The translations under genes were made by a program, and so were the position numbers. 64,000 nt of DNA from Alkalinema sp. CACIAM 70d (GTDB lineage: Bacteria; Cyanobacteriota; Cyanobacteriia; Leptolyngbyales; Leptolyngbyaceae), in the NCBI GenBank assembly GCA_002148405.1, contig MUGG01000218.1, positions 1 through 64,000 of the forward strand, written 5' to 3'. This document shows positions 45,913-55,714 of this stretch, piece by piece. The notes beneath the pieces were generated by a model. It was not told the origin of the DNA, did no database searches, and saw only the letters and a list, made by a program, of their open reading frames with translations. Within the stretch, counting starts at the first letter, position 1, and every line of letters begins with the position of its first letter.

Positions 45913-48900
45913 TTACACCCCTTGTAATTGCAGATATTTACCAGGCCGCTCTGGATCGGGAACAAACCAGGCAGGATTGCCCTGAGGATCGCGGCCTAGG
46001 CGCGCACCGGGCTGAGGTGGCTGGTTACGATCGCCTTGCACCGCGCCCGTTGTTCCCGGTAAAAGCCCTGCTGCTTGCAGTTCCGCAATACTGTCCTTGA
46101 AGGCACGGGTCACAAATTCGATCTCTTCATCGGTGTGGGCCAGGGTGAAGAAGCAGGGCCGATGTTCCCAAATGTGCACACCCCGTTCCCGCAGTAGGTA
46201 GAACAACAAACTGCCGTAGGTGGCTTCGGGGGCGTAGGTGACGTAGAAGAACGAGCTAAAGTGGGCAATTTTAATCGGAGCTTGGACGCGATCGCAGTGT
46301 TGTTGCAAATGGGTTGCAAAGCGATCGACCTTCGCTGCCAATTCCTCTTGCAAACTGGGGCCTGCCGCTTGCAGCCGTTGCAGCACGACTTCCGCCGCCG
46401 CCAACGCCATGGGGTGCCGCACAAAGGTTCCCGCAAAGAACGTCACACCCACTTCCGGGAAGGAAGCATCGCCAAACTGCCATTGTCCCCCATCCAAGGC
46501 ATCCATAAATTGCGATTTACCCGCCACGACGCCAATGGGTAGCCCACCCCCAATCACTTTGCCATAGGTGGCCAAGTCCGCCCGAATGTCAAAGTAGGCT
46601 TGGGCACCACCGGGATGCACTCGGAACCCCGTCACCACTTCGTCAAAAATCAAGGCCGTCTCTGATGCCTCCGTCAGCACGCGCAAATCCTTGAGGAATT
46701 CTCGGGGTTGCAGTTCAGGGCGACGGCTCTGCACGGGTTCCACCAGAATCGCCGCCAAATCATCGGCCCGATCGCGGAGGATTTGTAAGGATTCCGGGGT
46801 GCCGTAATCGAGCACCAGAACATTTTCAAACATCGAGGGCAGAATCCCAGGAGCCGCAGGCAGCGATCGCAGTTTTGGCCCACTGCGGACAATCACTTCA
46901 TCAAAGGTGCCATGGTAGCCCCCCGCAAACATCGCGATCGTGCTGCGTCCAGTGACGGTACGGGACAACCGCATCGCCGCCATCACCGCTTCCGACCCGG
47001 TATTACAGAAGGCCACCCGCTCCATACCCGTGATTTCCGTGACCATCTTGGCCACCCGACCCGCCAGTGGCGTTTGCGGGCCAATTTCAATCCCGGCATC
47101 CATCTGCGCTTTGACTGCTTCCGCCACAAAGTCCGGCGACCAGCCAAAGAAGTTCAACCCAAAGCCATTGGTCAAATCAATGTATTCATTGCCGTCCACA
47201 TCCCAGAGCTTGGAACCCTTGGAACGCTCGGTCACAATGGGATACACGATTTCTTTCAACAGTGGCGTAAAACCGGAAACCGTACGCGGATCGGCTAAAT
47301 AACGACGATGTTCTTGGGTTTGCCGCTTAGATTCCGCAGTGCGACGAACGTAGCGCTGGATGATGCGATCGAGGGCAGCCTGCTGCTCAGCAGTGAGGGT
47401 ATGATTGCTTGTTTTTTCAATTTTTGCCCCCGGCCCAAAGTTTTTCTTCGGTGGAGCGGTTTCGGCTGCTGCTTGGCCCGTCGTAGGCGCTGGGGCCACG
47501 CTTGCTTTTGCAACACCGTTAGCAGTCCCTTGAGTGCTGCCATTGGTACTAGCACTGTTGCCATTAGCACTGTTGCCATTAGCACTCCCGTTAGTCCCGT
47601 TGGAAATATAGCCATTGGTCGCTTGCCCGTTGCTGGCAGGAGGCTGCGCGATCGCACCTGCACCGCCTGCTCCATTCAAAATTTGCAACTGCTGGGCCAT
47701 GATTTGCAATTGTTGGGCAATCACGGCTTCGATCGCGCGGGTCTGTTCTGGAGAGGTCGCAGCGATCGGGCTGTAGGAAGTATTGCCGTTGCTATTGCCG
47801 TTACTATTGCCGTTAGTATTACCATTGCCATTGCTATAGTTGGCCGCAGGGGCAGCAGAAGTCATCGGTAATCCAGGAACAACTACTGGAGCGGATGGAA
47901 CCGCAGGAGCCAGGGTCGGTGTCGGTTCCTCAACCGCCGCTGGAGCCGGGAAAGCATCTACAGGTAAGAAGCGATCGAGGTGTTCTGACAGGCTGGCTAA
48001 GTTGGGGTAATCCTCTAATAGGTTGCGGAAGGTCAGCTTGATTTTGAACTTCTTCTGCACCGCCAACGCCACCTGGGTCAAGGTCAACGAATCCATACCC
48101 AAATCTAGGAAGGTACTCGTCAAATCTTCGCTATCCAATTCAAAACCAGAGGTTTCTTCAAACACTTCTTGTAACAGAGGAATCAAACGTTTCACACGGG
48201 GTTCAGCCATGGCAGCAATCACCTCAGGTTGGATAACAGGGACATTCAACAGGGAAGACACGGACAAAGGATTGGCGGAAATCGCTTCTGGTTCCTGCAC
48301 CATCTCCGCCTCAGGACTGGCAAAGGGCTTCGGATCAATCCAATAGCGTTGTCGCTCAAAGGGATAGGTGGGCAGGGGAACTCGGTGACGGTACTCATCA
48401 GCGTAGAAGGCAGGCCAATCGATCGCCACACCCGATAACCACAGGTGCCCGATCGCTTGCATTAAGCTGACCCATTCCCCCTCATCGTCGGCACTGCTGC
48501 CCAGGGAGGGAATGGCGATCTGCCGCTTGAGATCCTTGGCCTGCTGGCGAGCCAAGGTGGTTGCCGTCGTCCGGGGACCCACTTCCAGTAACACCCGTTC
48601 CGGTTGTTGCCACAGGGTTTGCACCCCTTCCGTAAACCGCACCGTTTCCCGTAGGTGTCTGGCCCAGTAGAGCGGATCGGTGGCTTGCTCATCCCGAATC
48701 CAATCCGTCGTCACCGTGGACACAAAGGGAATCTGGGGCGGGGAAAGCTGGATTTGTTTGACCAGTTCCGTAAAGGGCGCAATCACCGGCTCCATCATGG
48801 GGGAATGGAAGGCGTGGGAGGTGTGCAAGGGTTTACAGATGACGTCCTCCGCTTCCAATTCCGCTTGCAATTTCGCCACCGCTTCCGTCGGCCCCGAAAC

Positions 48901-51900
48901 CACACACAGCGCAGGGCCATTAATCGCCGCGATCGCCATCTCTGCCGTCAACCGAGGTGCAACTGTTTCCGCTGGCAGCCTGACCGAGAGCATGGTTCCC
49001 GGCGGCAACTCCCACATCATCTGGCCTCGGGTGGCTACCAGCTTCAGTCCATCCTCTAGGGAAAACACCCCCGCTAGACAAGCTGCCACAAATTCACCAA
49101 TGCTATGACCGATCAAGGCAGCTGGCTGTACCCCCCAACTAATCCACAGTTGGGCCAGGGCGTATTCGATCGTGAATAGGGCCGGTTGGGTGTACAGGGT
49201 TTGTTTGAGCCGCGCCGCTGCCATTTCCGCGTCAGCTTCGGCGGGGTAGAGGATCTCCCTTAGGTCGCGGCCCAGCAAGGGTTGGAGAATGGCAGCACAG
49301 CGATCGACCGTTGCCTGAAACACAGGTTCCCGCTGGTAGAGATTTGCGCCCATGTGCAAATATTGGGAGCCTTGGCCGGGGAACATGAACACGACTTCCG
49401 GTGGAGATGGCTGTGGGCTACGGGTGGCCGGACGCTGGGTTTCGCTAGGAGTTAAGGCCGCGATCGCCGATGCTAAATCACGACCGATGACGAAGCGCCG
49501 ATGCTTCCAGCCTTTGCGTCCCTGTTGCAGCGTATAGGCCACATCCGCCAAGTTGACCGCCAAGTTCACTTCGGTCGCTTGCGAGAGAAAGTCCCGCAGG
49601 TTGTCCGTTGCCCGATCGAGGGCGGTGGGCGTTTTGGCGGACAGGAGCAACAGTTGCACCGGACGGGAGGGGCCAGAGGGCGACACGATCGGGGCTTCCT
49701 CCACAATCACGTGGGCATTGGTGCCGCCCACCCCAAAGGAACTAACGCCTGCCCGTCGAGGGGCATCACCGCGCGGCCAAGGTTGGTTATGAGCATTGAC
49801 GTAGAACGGGCTGTGGGCGAAATCAATTTGCGGGTTGGGGGCTGTAAAATTCAGGCTGGCGGGTAGTTGCTCATGGTACAGAGACAGCGCTGTTTTCATC
49901 AACCCGGCCACCCCTGCCGCTGCCACCGCATGGCCGATGTTACTTTTAATTGACCCGATCGCGCAGAATTGCTGCCGTTGGGTTTGCCGTTGGAAGGCTT
50001 GGGTCAGGGCTTCTACTTCGATCGGGTCACCCAAGGGCGTTGCAGTTCCGTGGGTTTCCACATAGCTAATGCTTTCTGGATTCACCCCCGCCATGGTTTG
50101 GGCCTGGACGATCGCCTTAGCCTGCCCTTGGACACTGGGAGCCGTAAAGCTGACCTTATCGCTGCCGTCGTTATTCAGCCCCACACCTTTGATCACCGCA
50201 TAGATACGATCGCCCGCCTCCAAGGCATCGGCCAACCGTTTCAGCACGACAATGCCCGCCCCGCTATTGAACATCGTGCCTTGGGCTTGGGCATCAAAGG
50301 GACGGCAGCGGCCATCGGGGGACAGCATACTGCCTTCCTGGTAGAGATAGCCCGTATTCTGGGGCGTGGTGATGGAAACGCCGCCTGCCAAAGCCAAGTC
50401 ACACTGGTGACTCAGCAATCCCTGTACCGCCTGTCCCACGGCCACCAGGGAGGTGGAACAAGCCGTATTGATGCTAACGCTGGGACCTTGTAGATTGAGT
50501 TTGTAGGCGATGCGGGTGGTAACAAAGTCCTTTTCATTGGCCAGCATGGTCTGGAATGTGCCAATGCGATCGATGATTTCTGGCCGCCCGCAGAGGTGCC
50601 GCTCAAAGTAGGTATTCTGGCCAGACCCAGCATAGAGACCGATCGAGCCGGAATAGGTGTCGGGATTGTAGCCAACGGTTTCCAAGGCTTCGTAGGCCAA
50701 TTCTAGAAAGACCCGCGCCTGGGGATCCATCACTTCCGCTTCCCGTGGGCTAATGCCAAAGAAAGCCGCATCAAAGTCTTCCGCTCCAGCGATCGTTCCC
50801 CTAGCCCGGACGTAATTCGGATCATGGCGTAGTTCGGGGTCAACACTGGGATCGATTTCGTCTGGACTGAAGAAAGTGGTCGATTCAACATTATTAACCA
50901 GGTTTTGCCAAAACTCCGCGATCGAATTGGCACCCGGAAACCGTCCCACCATCCCCACGATCGCAATGCCTTCGACTGCGGTTGAGAGAGATGACGGGCG
51001 CTGGCTTTGGGGCGATCGTTGCAGCAGATTTTCCGGCAGTGTGGCAGACTCCAGTTGCACTAGGTATTGAGCCAGAGCACGGATTGTGGGGTACTGGTAA
51101 AGTTTGACTGCCCGCAGGGTGACGTTGAATTGCTTTTGAATACGGGTTACCAGTTGTAATCCCAATAGCGACGTGCCGCCTAGATCGAAGAAGTTTTCCT
51201 CGACACTCACCTGATCTAGCCCGAGGACTTCGCTCCACAACTCCGCCAGCCGTTGTTCCGTGGCATTTCTTGCACTGACGGGGGAAAAAGCAGGGGTCGA
51301 TCGCTCCGGTTTGGGCAGCGCTTGGCGATCGGCTTTCCCATTGGGCGTCAGGGGGATTTTATCCAAAATCACGATCGCCCCCGGTACCATATAGTCTGCT
51401 AACTGGTGTTGCAGGGCTGCTCGGATGGTTGGAATATCCAACGTCTGCTGAGGTTGTGCCGTCATGTAGGCGACTAGTTGTTTATCACCGGGTCGATCCT
51501 CCCGTACTAGCACGATCGCATCCCGAACCGCTGGTTGCTGACTGAGTACCGTTTCAATTTCCCCTAGTTCAATGCGGTAGCCACGAATTTTGACTTGATG
51601 ATCAGTCCGACCGATAAACTCCAAATTGCCGTCGGGTAAATGGCGCACCAAATCGCCAGTTTTATAGAGTTTGGCTTGGGAATCAGGACTGAAAGGATTG
51701 GGAACAAAGCGCTCTGAGGTTAGCTCAGGCCGGTTGAGATAGCCCCGCGCCAAGCCATCACCACCGATGTACAATTCACCTTCCACCCCCATTGCCACGG
51801 GCTGCATCTGGGCATCTAAAACGTAGACCTGAGTATTGCCGATCGGGGTACCGATGGGAATAGAAGTCCAAGCGGGATCAAGGGAGCGAGGAATGCGATA

Positions 51901-52899
51901 GCAGCAGGTAAACGTCGTACTTTCTGTGGGGCCGTAACCGTTGACAAGCTGGGTGTCCGGCAACAAAGCTTGGGCTTGGCGAATGTGGGAAACAGACAGC
52001 GCTTCACCTCCGGTCAGCAGTTCCTTCACCCCTTGCAAGGTTTCTGGCGCTTCCGTCACGATCGTGTTAAACAAGGCCGCTGTCAACCACATTGTTGTGA
52101 TGCGGTAGGTGCGAATGATCTGCCCTAAAGTCTGGGGATCGGGCAGTCCATTTTCGGGATAAAGTACACAGCAACCGCCGTGGAGAAGCGCTCCCCAAAT
52201 TTCCAATGTCGCCGCATCAAAGGAAACGGGAGCCAATTGCAAGAACGTTTGCTGACCATCTAGAGGCGTGTAGGTCGCACCGAATACTAACCGCAACACG
52301 GCGCGATGGGGAATGGCAACGCCCTTGGGCCGACCTGTGGAACCAGACGTGTAATTAACGTAGGCCAAATTTTCAGCGGCGATGGCGACTTCCGGGGCTT
52401 GGGAGTTTTGTGGTGCATCCGCGCCCCATCCGGCATCCAAACAGAGAATCCGAGCCTGAGTCTGGGGCAACCGATCGCGCAAATGGGATTGGGTTAGCAG
52501 TACTGGGGCTTTACTGTCTTCTAACATGAAGGCTAAGCGATCGGCGGGATAGGCGGGATCGAGCGGCACATACACGCCCCCTGCTTTTAAGACCCCCAAA
52601 ATCGCTACCATTAATTCGATCGAGCGATCCATTGCGATCGCCACAAAAGTTTCCGTTGTGACACCTAGCTGTTGTAGTTGCTGCGCTAAGGCATTGGCAC
52701 GATCGTTCAACTGACGATAGCTCAAACGTTCCCCATGCAATTCCGGGAAAGATGGTAGAATTACTGCAATAGCATCGGGATTGCGTTCGACTTGGGATTG
52801 AAAAAGATGATGAATGCAACTATTTCGAGGATAGTTAACATTCGTTTGGTTCCAGGGATAGGAGATTTTCTGATAACTGGAGTCCACAATCTGTCCCAT
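45913..52899 (-). CDS. hybrid NRPS-PKS: A-PCP-KS-AT-ACP-aminotransferase
   Basis: First enzyme of the cluster, 2328 residues. A domain 28-530 has YTSGSTG at 183-189, YGPTE 322-326 and K522, and pocket residues about D-A-L-W-L-G-G-T-F, close to valine-type codes. PCP Ser577 follows. KS (643-1070) has Cys814, His950 and His990. AT (1168-1470) has Ser1266 in GHSIGE and HAFH at 1362-1365, indicating malonyl-CoA. ACP Ser1604 is in GMDSL. An Asn/Gly/Ser-rich linker (1688-1795) is interrupted by one helix. A PLP class III aminotransferase ends the protein (1860-2270; D2086, K2114 in YGKVIGGG). There is no KR, DH or ER, so the beta-keto group should be transaminated directly. AGGA 9 nt upstream supports the ATG. 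Confidence 0.94.
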   Translation of the reverse strand: MGQIVDSSYQKISYPWNQTNVNYPRNSCIHHLFQSQVERNPDAIAVILPSFPELHGERLSYRQLNDRANALAQQLQQLGVTTETFVAIAMDRSIELMVAILGVLKAGGVYVPLDPAYPADRLAFMLEDSKAPVLLTQSHLRDRLPQTQARILCLDAGWGADAPQNSQAPEVAIAAENLAYVNYTSGSTGRPKGVAIPHRAVLRLVFGATYTPLDGQQTFLQLAPVSFDAATLEIWGALLHGGCCVLYPENGLPDPQTLGQIIRTYRITTMWLTAALFNTIVTEAPETLQGVKELLTGGEALSVSHIRQAQALLPDTQLVNGYGPTESTTFTCCYRIPRSLDPAWTSIPIGTPIGNTQVYVLDAQMQPVAMGVEGELYIGGDGLARGYLNRPELTSERFVPNPFSPDSQAKLYKTGDLVRHLPDGNLEFIGRTDHQVKIRGYRIELGEIETVLSQQPAVRDAIVLVREDRPGDKQLVAYMTAQPQQTLDIPTIRAALQHQLADYMVPGAIVILDKIPLTPNGKADRQALPKPERSTPAFSPVSARNATEQRLAELWSEVLGLDQVSVEENFFDLGGTSLLGLQLVTRIQKQFNVTLRAVKLYQYPTIRALAQYLVQLESATLPENLLQRSPQSQRPSSLSTAVEGIAIVGMVGRFPGANSIAEFWQNLVNNVESTTFFSPDEIDPSVDPELRHDPNYVRARGTIAGAEDFDAAFFGISPREAEVMDPQARVFLELAYEALETVGYNPDTYSGSIGLYAGSGQNTYFERHLCGRPEIIDRIGTFQTMLANEKDFVTTRIAYKLNLQGPSVSINTACSTSLVAVGQAVQGLLSHQCDLALAGGVSITTPQNTGYLYQEGSMLSPDGRCRPFDAQAQGTMFNSGAGIVVLKRLADALEAGDRIYAVIKGVGLNNDGSDKVSFTAPSVQGQAKAIVQAQTMAGVNPESISYVETHGTATPLGDPIEVEALTQAFQRQTQRQQFCAIGSIKSNIGHAVAAAGVAGLMKTALSLYHEQLPASLNFTAPNPQIDFAHSPFYVNAHNQPWPRGDAPRRAGVSSFGVGGTNAHVIVEEAPIVSPSGPSRPVQLLLLSAKTPTALDRATDNLRDFLSQATEVNLAVNLADVAYTLQQGRKGWKHRRFVIGRDLASAIAALTPSETQRPATRSPQPSPPEVVFMFPGQGSQYLHMGANLYQREPVFQATVDRCAAILQPLLGRDLREILYPAEADAEMAAARLKQTLYTQPALFTIEYALAQLWISWGVQPAALIGHSIGEFVAACLAGVFSLEDGLKLVATRGQMMWELPPGTMLSVRLPAETVAPRLTAEMAIAAINGPALCVVSGPTEAVAKLQAELEAEDVICKPLHTSHAFHSPMMEPVIAPFTELVKQIQLSPPQIPFVSTVTTDWIRDEQATDPLYWARHLRETVRFTEGVQTLWQQPERVLLEVGPRTTATTLARQQAKDLKRQIAIPSLGSSADDEGEWVSLMQAIGHLWLSGVAIDWPAFYADEYRHRVPLPTYPFERQRYWIDPKPFASPEAEMVQEPEAISANPLSVSSLLNVPVIQPEVIAAMAEPRVKRLIPLLQEVFEETSGFELDSEDLTSTFLDLGMDSLTLTQVALAVQKKFKIKLTFRNLLEDYPNLASLSEHLDRFLPVDAFPAPAAVEEPTPTLAPAVPSAPVVVPGLPMTSAAPAANYSNGNGNTNGNSNGNSNGNTSYSPIAATSPEQTRAIEAVIAQQLQIMAQQLQILNGAGGAGAIAQPPASNGQATNGYISNGTNGSANGNSANGNSASTNGSTQGTANGVAKASVAPAPTTGQAAAETAPPKKNFGPGAKIEKTSNHTLTAEQQAALDRIIQRYVRRTAESKRQTQEHRRYLADPRTVSGFTPLLKEIVYPIVTERSKGSKLWDVDGNEYIDLTNGFGLNFFGWSPDFVAEAVKAQMDAGIEIGPQTPLAGRVAKMVTEITGMERVAFCNTGSEAVMAAMRLSRTVTGRSTIAMFAGGYHGTFDEVIVRSGPKLRSLPAAPGILPSMFENVLVLDYGTPESLQILRDRADDLAAILVEPVQSRRPELQPREFLKDLRVLTEASETALIFDEVVTGFRVHPGGAQAYFDIRADLATYGKVIGGGLPIGVVAGKSQFMDALDGGQWQFGDASFPEVGVTFFAGTFVRHPMALAAAEVVLQRLQAAGPSLQEELAAKVDRFATHLQQHCDRVQAPIKIAHFSSFFYVTYAPEATYGSLLFYLLRERGVHIWEHRPCFFTLAHTDEEIEFVTRAFKDSIAELQAAGLLPGTTGAVQGDRNQPPQPGARLGRDPQGNPAWFVPDPERPGKYLQLQGV
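47546..47840. repeat. repeat-coded Asn/Gly/Ser linker DNA inside the PKS gene
   Basis: Two repeat blocks encode the linker between ACP and aminotransferase. One has a perfect 15-bp tandem (ACTGTTGCCATTAGC at 47554-47568 and 47569-47583). The other has four 12-bp units of TTGCCGTTRCTA type (47783-47830). All unit lengths are multiples of three, so length changes would keep the frame. Confidence 0.85.
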
Positions 52900-53386
52900 G
52901 GTCGCTATCCTAATAAAACACTAAGCAAAACGGTTGTACGAAAACAGTCACACGTAAAATAGTCAGCAAAGCCAAACGTTGGGAAAACAAAAATCCCTAC
53001 TGCTTAATGGATTTCTAACAGGTAACAAGTGAGTAGTCCAGTAAGCATGATAGTAATCAATAAACAGCAATCATAAATAGCCGTCATAAACTACAATTAC
53101 AAGCAGTATTCACAAACAGCAAACACGATCAATGAAATAAATCAGCAATTAAACCAATTCATTTTGCAATTAGAAAATCGATGACTTGAAGCTTGATACT
53201 AACAACAATCAGATCTCGATTTCATCACCTATGACCTGTCATTTAACGAAATTATTAGCGTTTCTGGCAATCAATTACTAATCATTAAACGTCACCGAAT
53301 GAAGATCAAGCTGAAATAGAAGGAACCGATTTTCAGAGCTTCAAGTGACATTCACTTACCAATTAGCACAATTTCTATCTTAAGAT

Positions 53387-53412
53387 AAGGTAACTCATAA
53401 AGGTAACTCATA
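53387..53412. repeat. 13-bp perfect tandem duplication
   Basis: AAGGTAACTCATA is repeated at 53387-53399 and 53400-53412 in the spacer upstream of the NRPS/PKS operon. Confidence 0.9.
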
Positions 53413-53851
53413 GTAGTTGGGTAGATGCCATCAATAACTGAACCATTGTAGAAGTCATCGTAATGGAAAAGCATGCTGTAACTATCTCCTGCAAGAATGT
53501 TGTTACAACTCCCAGGTTCTATCATTCCCCACTCACGCCTCCATACTCTCAATTCGTTGCAGCCTATTTATTGCCTCTAAATCTATCCAATTGAATCCAT
53601 CTAGACGCTGGCCTTAGCTAGCAACAGCCTGAAATTAACTTTAGACTACGGAAAAGAATGAGCCAAAGGCAAAAATTGTTAAGATGGAGACACAAATTCA
53701 ACAAATAACCTCCAGCGAACCTTCCGAATGAGGGAAAGCACTATCCATAGGACAGTCGTAGATCATAGTTGATTACTGAACAGTTGGTAGCCGTCCAGAA
53801 TAGAGATTAGGAATTTTTTCAAAGAACTCAGGAACAAATCAAGCAAAACCG

Positions 53852-53891
53852 ACATCCAAAGTTACATATCCAAAGTTACATATCCAAAATT
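53852..53891. repeat. 14-bp tandem repeat, about three copies
   Basis: ACATATCCAAAGTT at 53864-53877 is preceded by a copy lacking two bases (53852-53863) and followed by one with a single change (53878-53891). Confidence 0.85.
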
Positions 53892-54509
53892 TCATTCTTC
53901 GAAGGTACATAGCTGATCGGTAAAACGGATTAATTCAGACAACAAAAAATCATCAGAACAAACTTATCAAAAGTGGTAGTTGAGAAGTAGAAACTCAGAA
54001 GTACGAGTGCAGCAAGAATTCTAGTAGTAAGAAAATAACATTCCTTACTCTATCTTAATAGCCTTATTTTAGATAGATTCATGTAATCTTCACGCAGTTT
54101 CTCTGAGCCTATTGAGCTTCAGAAATGCCGATTTTTCAAAAATTTGCTGTATTTTGAAGAATTATCGTAATTAAGATAGTGTTCTTTATTACTTTTTCAC
54201 CATCGCTTCCATCGCAAAAGTGAGCGCTCAGTAAATTCAAACTCGTTAATCGATTAAAGGATGTAAATTTATTTTTGATCGAAATTTTATGGTTGACTCA
54301 AATTCTTTTCTTTCCTGATTTTTATACTTCTCTAGAGAGATGCGCTATGTGAAATTATAGTATTCTACTTTTGTCCGAAACTAATAACTTCCATAGTCAG
54401 AACTAGCTACTCTCGATCGATGGGATTAGTGGATTGAAGCCCATTATCTACTCATTCTGACACCATTCCTAGAGTAGATTTTAAATCTAACTAGAGAAGG
54501 ATTTTTATT

Positions 54510-55658
54510 CTATTTAGATTGTATCTCCTGCACGGAAGCAGCCATCGAGCCAGCATAAACCTGTTGGTAATACCGCTGGTAGTCCTGGGAAAGCAGGGGT
54601 TGCCACCAGTCTTGATGCTGCAAATACCAATCGATCGTTTGGCTTAGTCCTTCTTCAACCGTTACTTGAGGCTGCCAACCGAGTTCCTGCTGAATTTTAC
54701 TCGCATTAATGGCGTAACGCCGATCGTGCCCTGGCCGATCTTTGACAAAGGTAATTAAGGTTTCCGCAGGACGAACGGGTAAATCGGGCACCCGTTGATC
54801 CATCACCTGACAAATCACCCGCACTAGATCGATGTTTTTCACCTCATTATTGCCACCAATGTTGTAAGTTTCGCCTGGTTGTCCCGCATGAATGACCCGA
54901 TCGAGGGCCGAGCAGTGATCCCCAACGTACAGCCAATCTCGCACATTTTGCCCATCGCCATAGACAGGCAGCGGTTTACCCAGCAAAATATTGATGCACA
55001 TGAGCGGAATCAACTTTTCAGGAAAGTGGTATGGCCCATAGTTATTGGAGCAATTGGTAATCAGGGTCGGCATGCCATAGGTGTGGAAGTAGGCACGGGC
55101 TAAATGGTCACTCCCTGCTTTAGAGGCTGAATAGGGGCTATTGGGCGCGTAGGGGGTGGTTTCACAGAATGCGGGATCCTCCGGGGTAAGGCTGCCGTAC
55201 ACTTCATCGGTGGAGACATGCAAAAAACGATAGCGATCGCACCCAACCTGGGCTGCATCAGCCTGCCAATGGTGGCGAAATGCTTCTAGTAAGGTAAACG
55301 TGCCGACGACATTGGTTTGGATAAAGCTGCCGGGATTGAGGATCGATCGATCGACGTGGGATTCCGCTGCCAAGTGAGCCACAGTGTCGATCGCTTCTTC
55401 CTGCAACAGGTTTTGTACCAATACTGCATCGCAGATATTACCCTGAACAAAGCGAAACTGCGGGTTATTTTGTAAAGCAGCTAGATTATTGAGATTCCCC
55501 GCATAGGTTAATGCATCCAGTACCACCACGCGATCGTTGGGATATTGCTGACACCAATGATGCACAAAATTAGATCCAATAAAGCCCGCTCCACCCGTGA
55601 TTAAAATTCGGCGATCGGGGCGGGAGTGGGGTTGAGAAGCCAGAGATTCCTTTGACAT
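54510..55658 (-). CDS. rfbB: dTDP-glucose 4,6-dehydratase
   Basis: Short-chain dehydrogenase-type enzyme of 382 residues, second step of dTDP-L-rhamnose synthesis. It carries the NAD-binding ILITGGAGFIGSNFV at the start, HLAAESHVDRS, HVSTDEVYGSL, the catalytic YSASKAGSD, and TNCSNNYGPYHFPEKLIP, all characteristic of RmlB. The frame extends to 55700, but the ATG at 55658 is preferred, as it avoids fourteen poorly typed residues. It is the last gene of the rfbC-D-A-B operon, 56 bp after rfbA. C-terminal residues 370-382 are a non-conserved tail. Confidence 0.95.
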   Translation of the reverse strand: MSKESLASQPHSRPDRRILITGGAGFIGSNFVHHWCQQYPNDRVVVLDALTYAGNLNNLAALQNNPQFRFVQGNICDAVLVQNLLQEEAIDTVAHLAAESHVDRSILNPGSFIQTNVVGTFTLLEAFRHHWQADAAQVGCDRYRFLHVSTDEVYGSLTPEDPAFCETTPYAPNSPYSASKAGSDHLARAYFHTYGMPTLITNCSNNYGPYHFPEKLIPLMCINILLGKPLPVYGDGQNVRDWLYVGDHCSALDRVIHAGQPGETYNIGGNNEVKNIDLVRVICQVMDQRVPDLPVRPAETLITFVKDRPGHDRRYAINASKIQQELGWQPQVTVEEGLSQTIDWYLQHQDWWQPLLSQDYQRYYQQVYAGSMAASVQEIQSK

Positions 55659-55714
55659 AACAGACTCTAAGTTCCAGGTAACACATTCCAAATAACACAC
55701 TGTCCCATATAGAA

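Larger units (their letters stand above)
52900..54509. other. 1.6 kb AT-rich spacer upstream of the NRPS/PKS operon
   Basis: This separates the NRPS/PKS operon from the dTDP-rhamnose operon and must contain the NRPS promoter. A 66-codon minus-strand frame at 53352-53552 is not convincing. Two short tandem repeats are present, at 53387-53412 and 53852-53891. I see no regulator gene, RNA gene or insertion element. Confidence 0.5.

Noticed and set aside
53352..53552. 66-codon minus-strand frame upstream of the NRPS/PKS operon
   Set aside because: It includes a 13-bp tandem repeat, has no family resemblance and lacks a credible start context.
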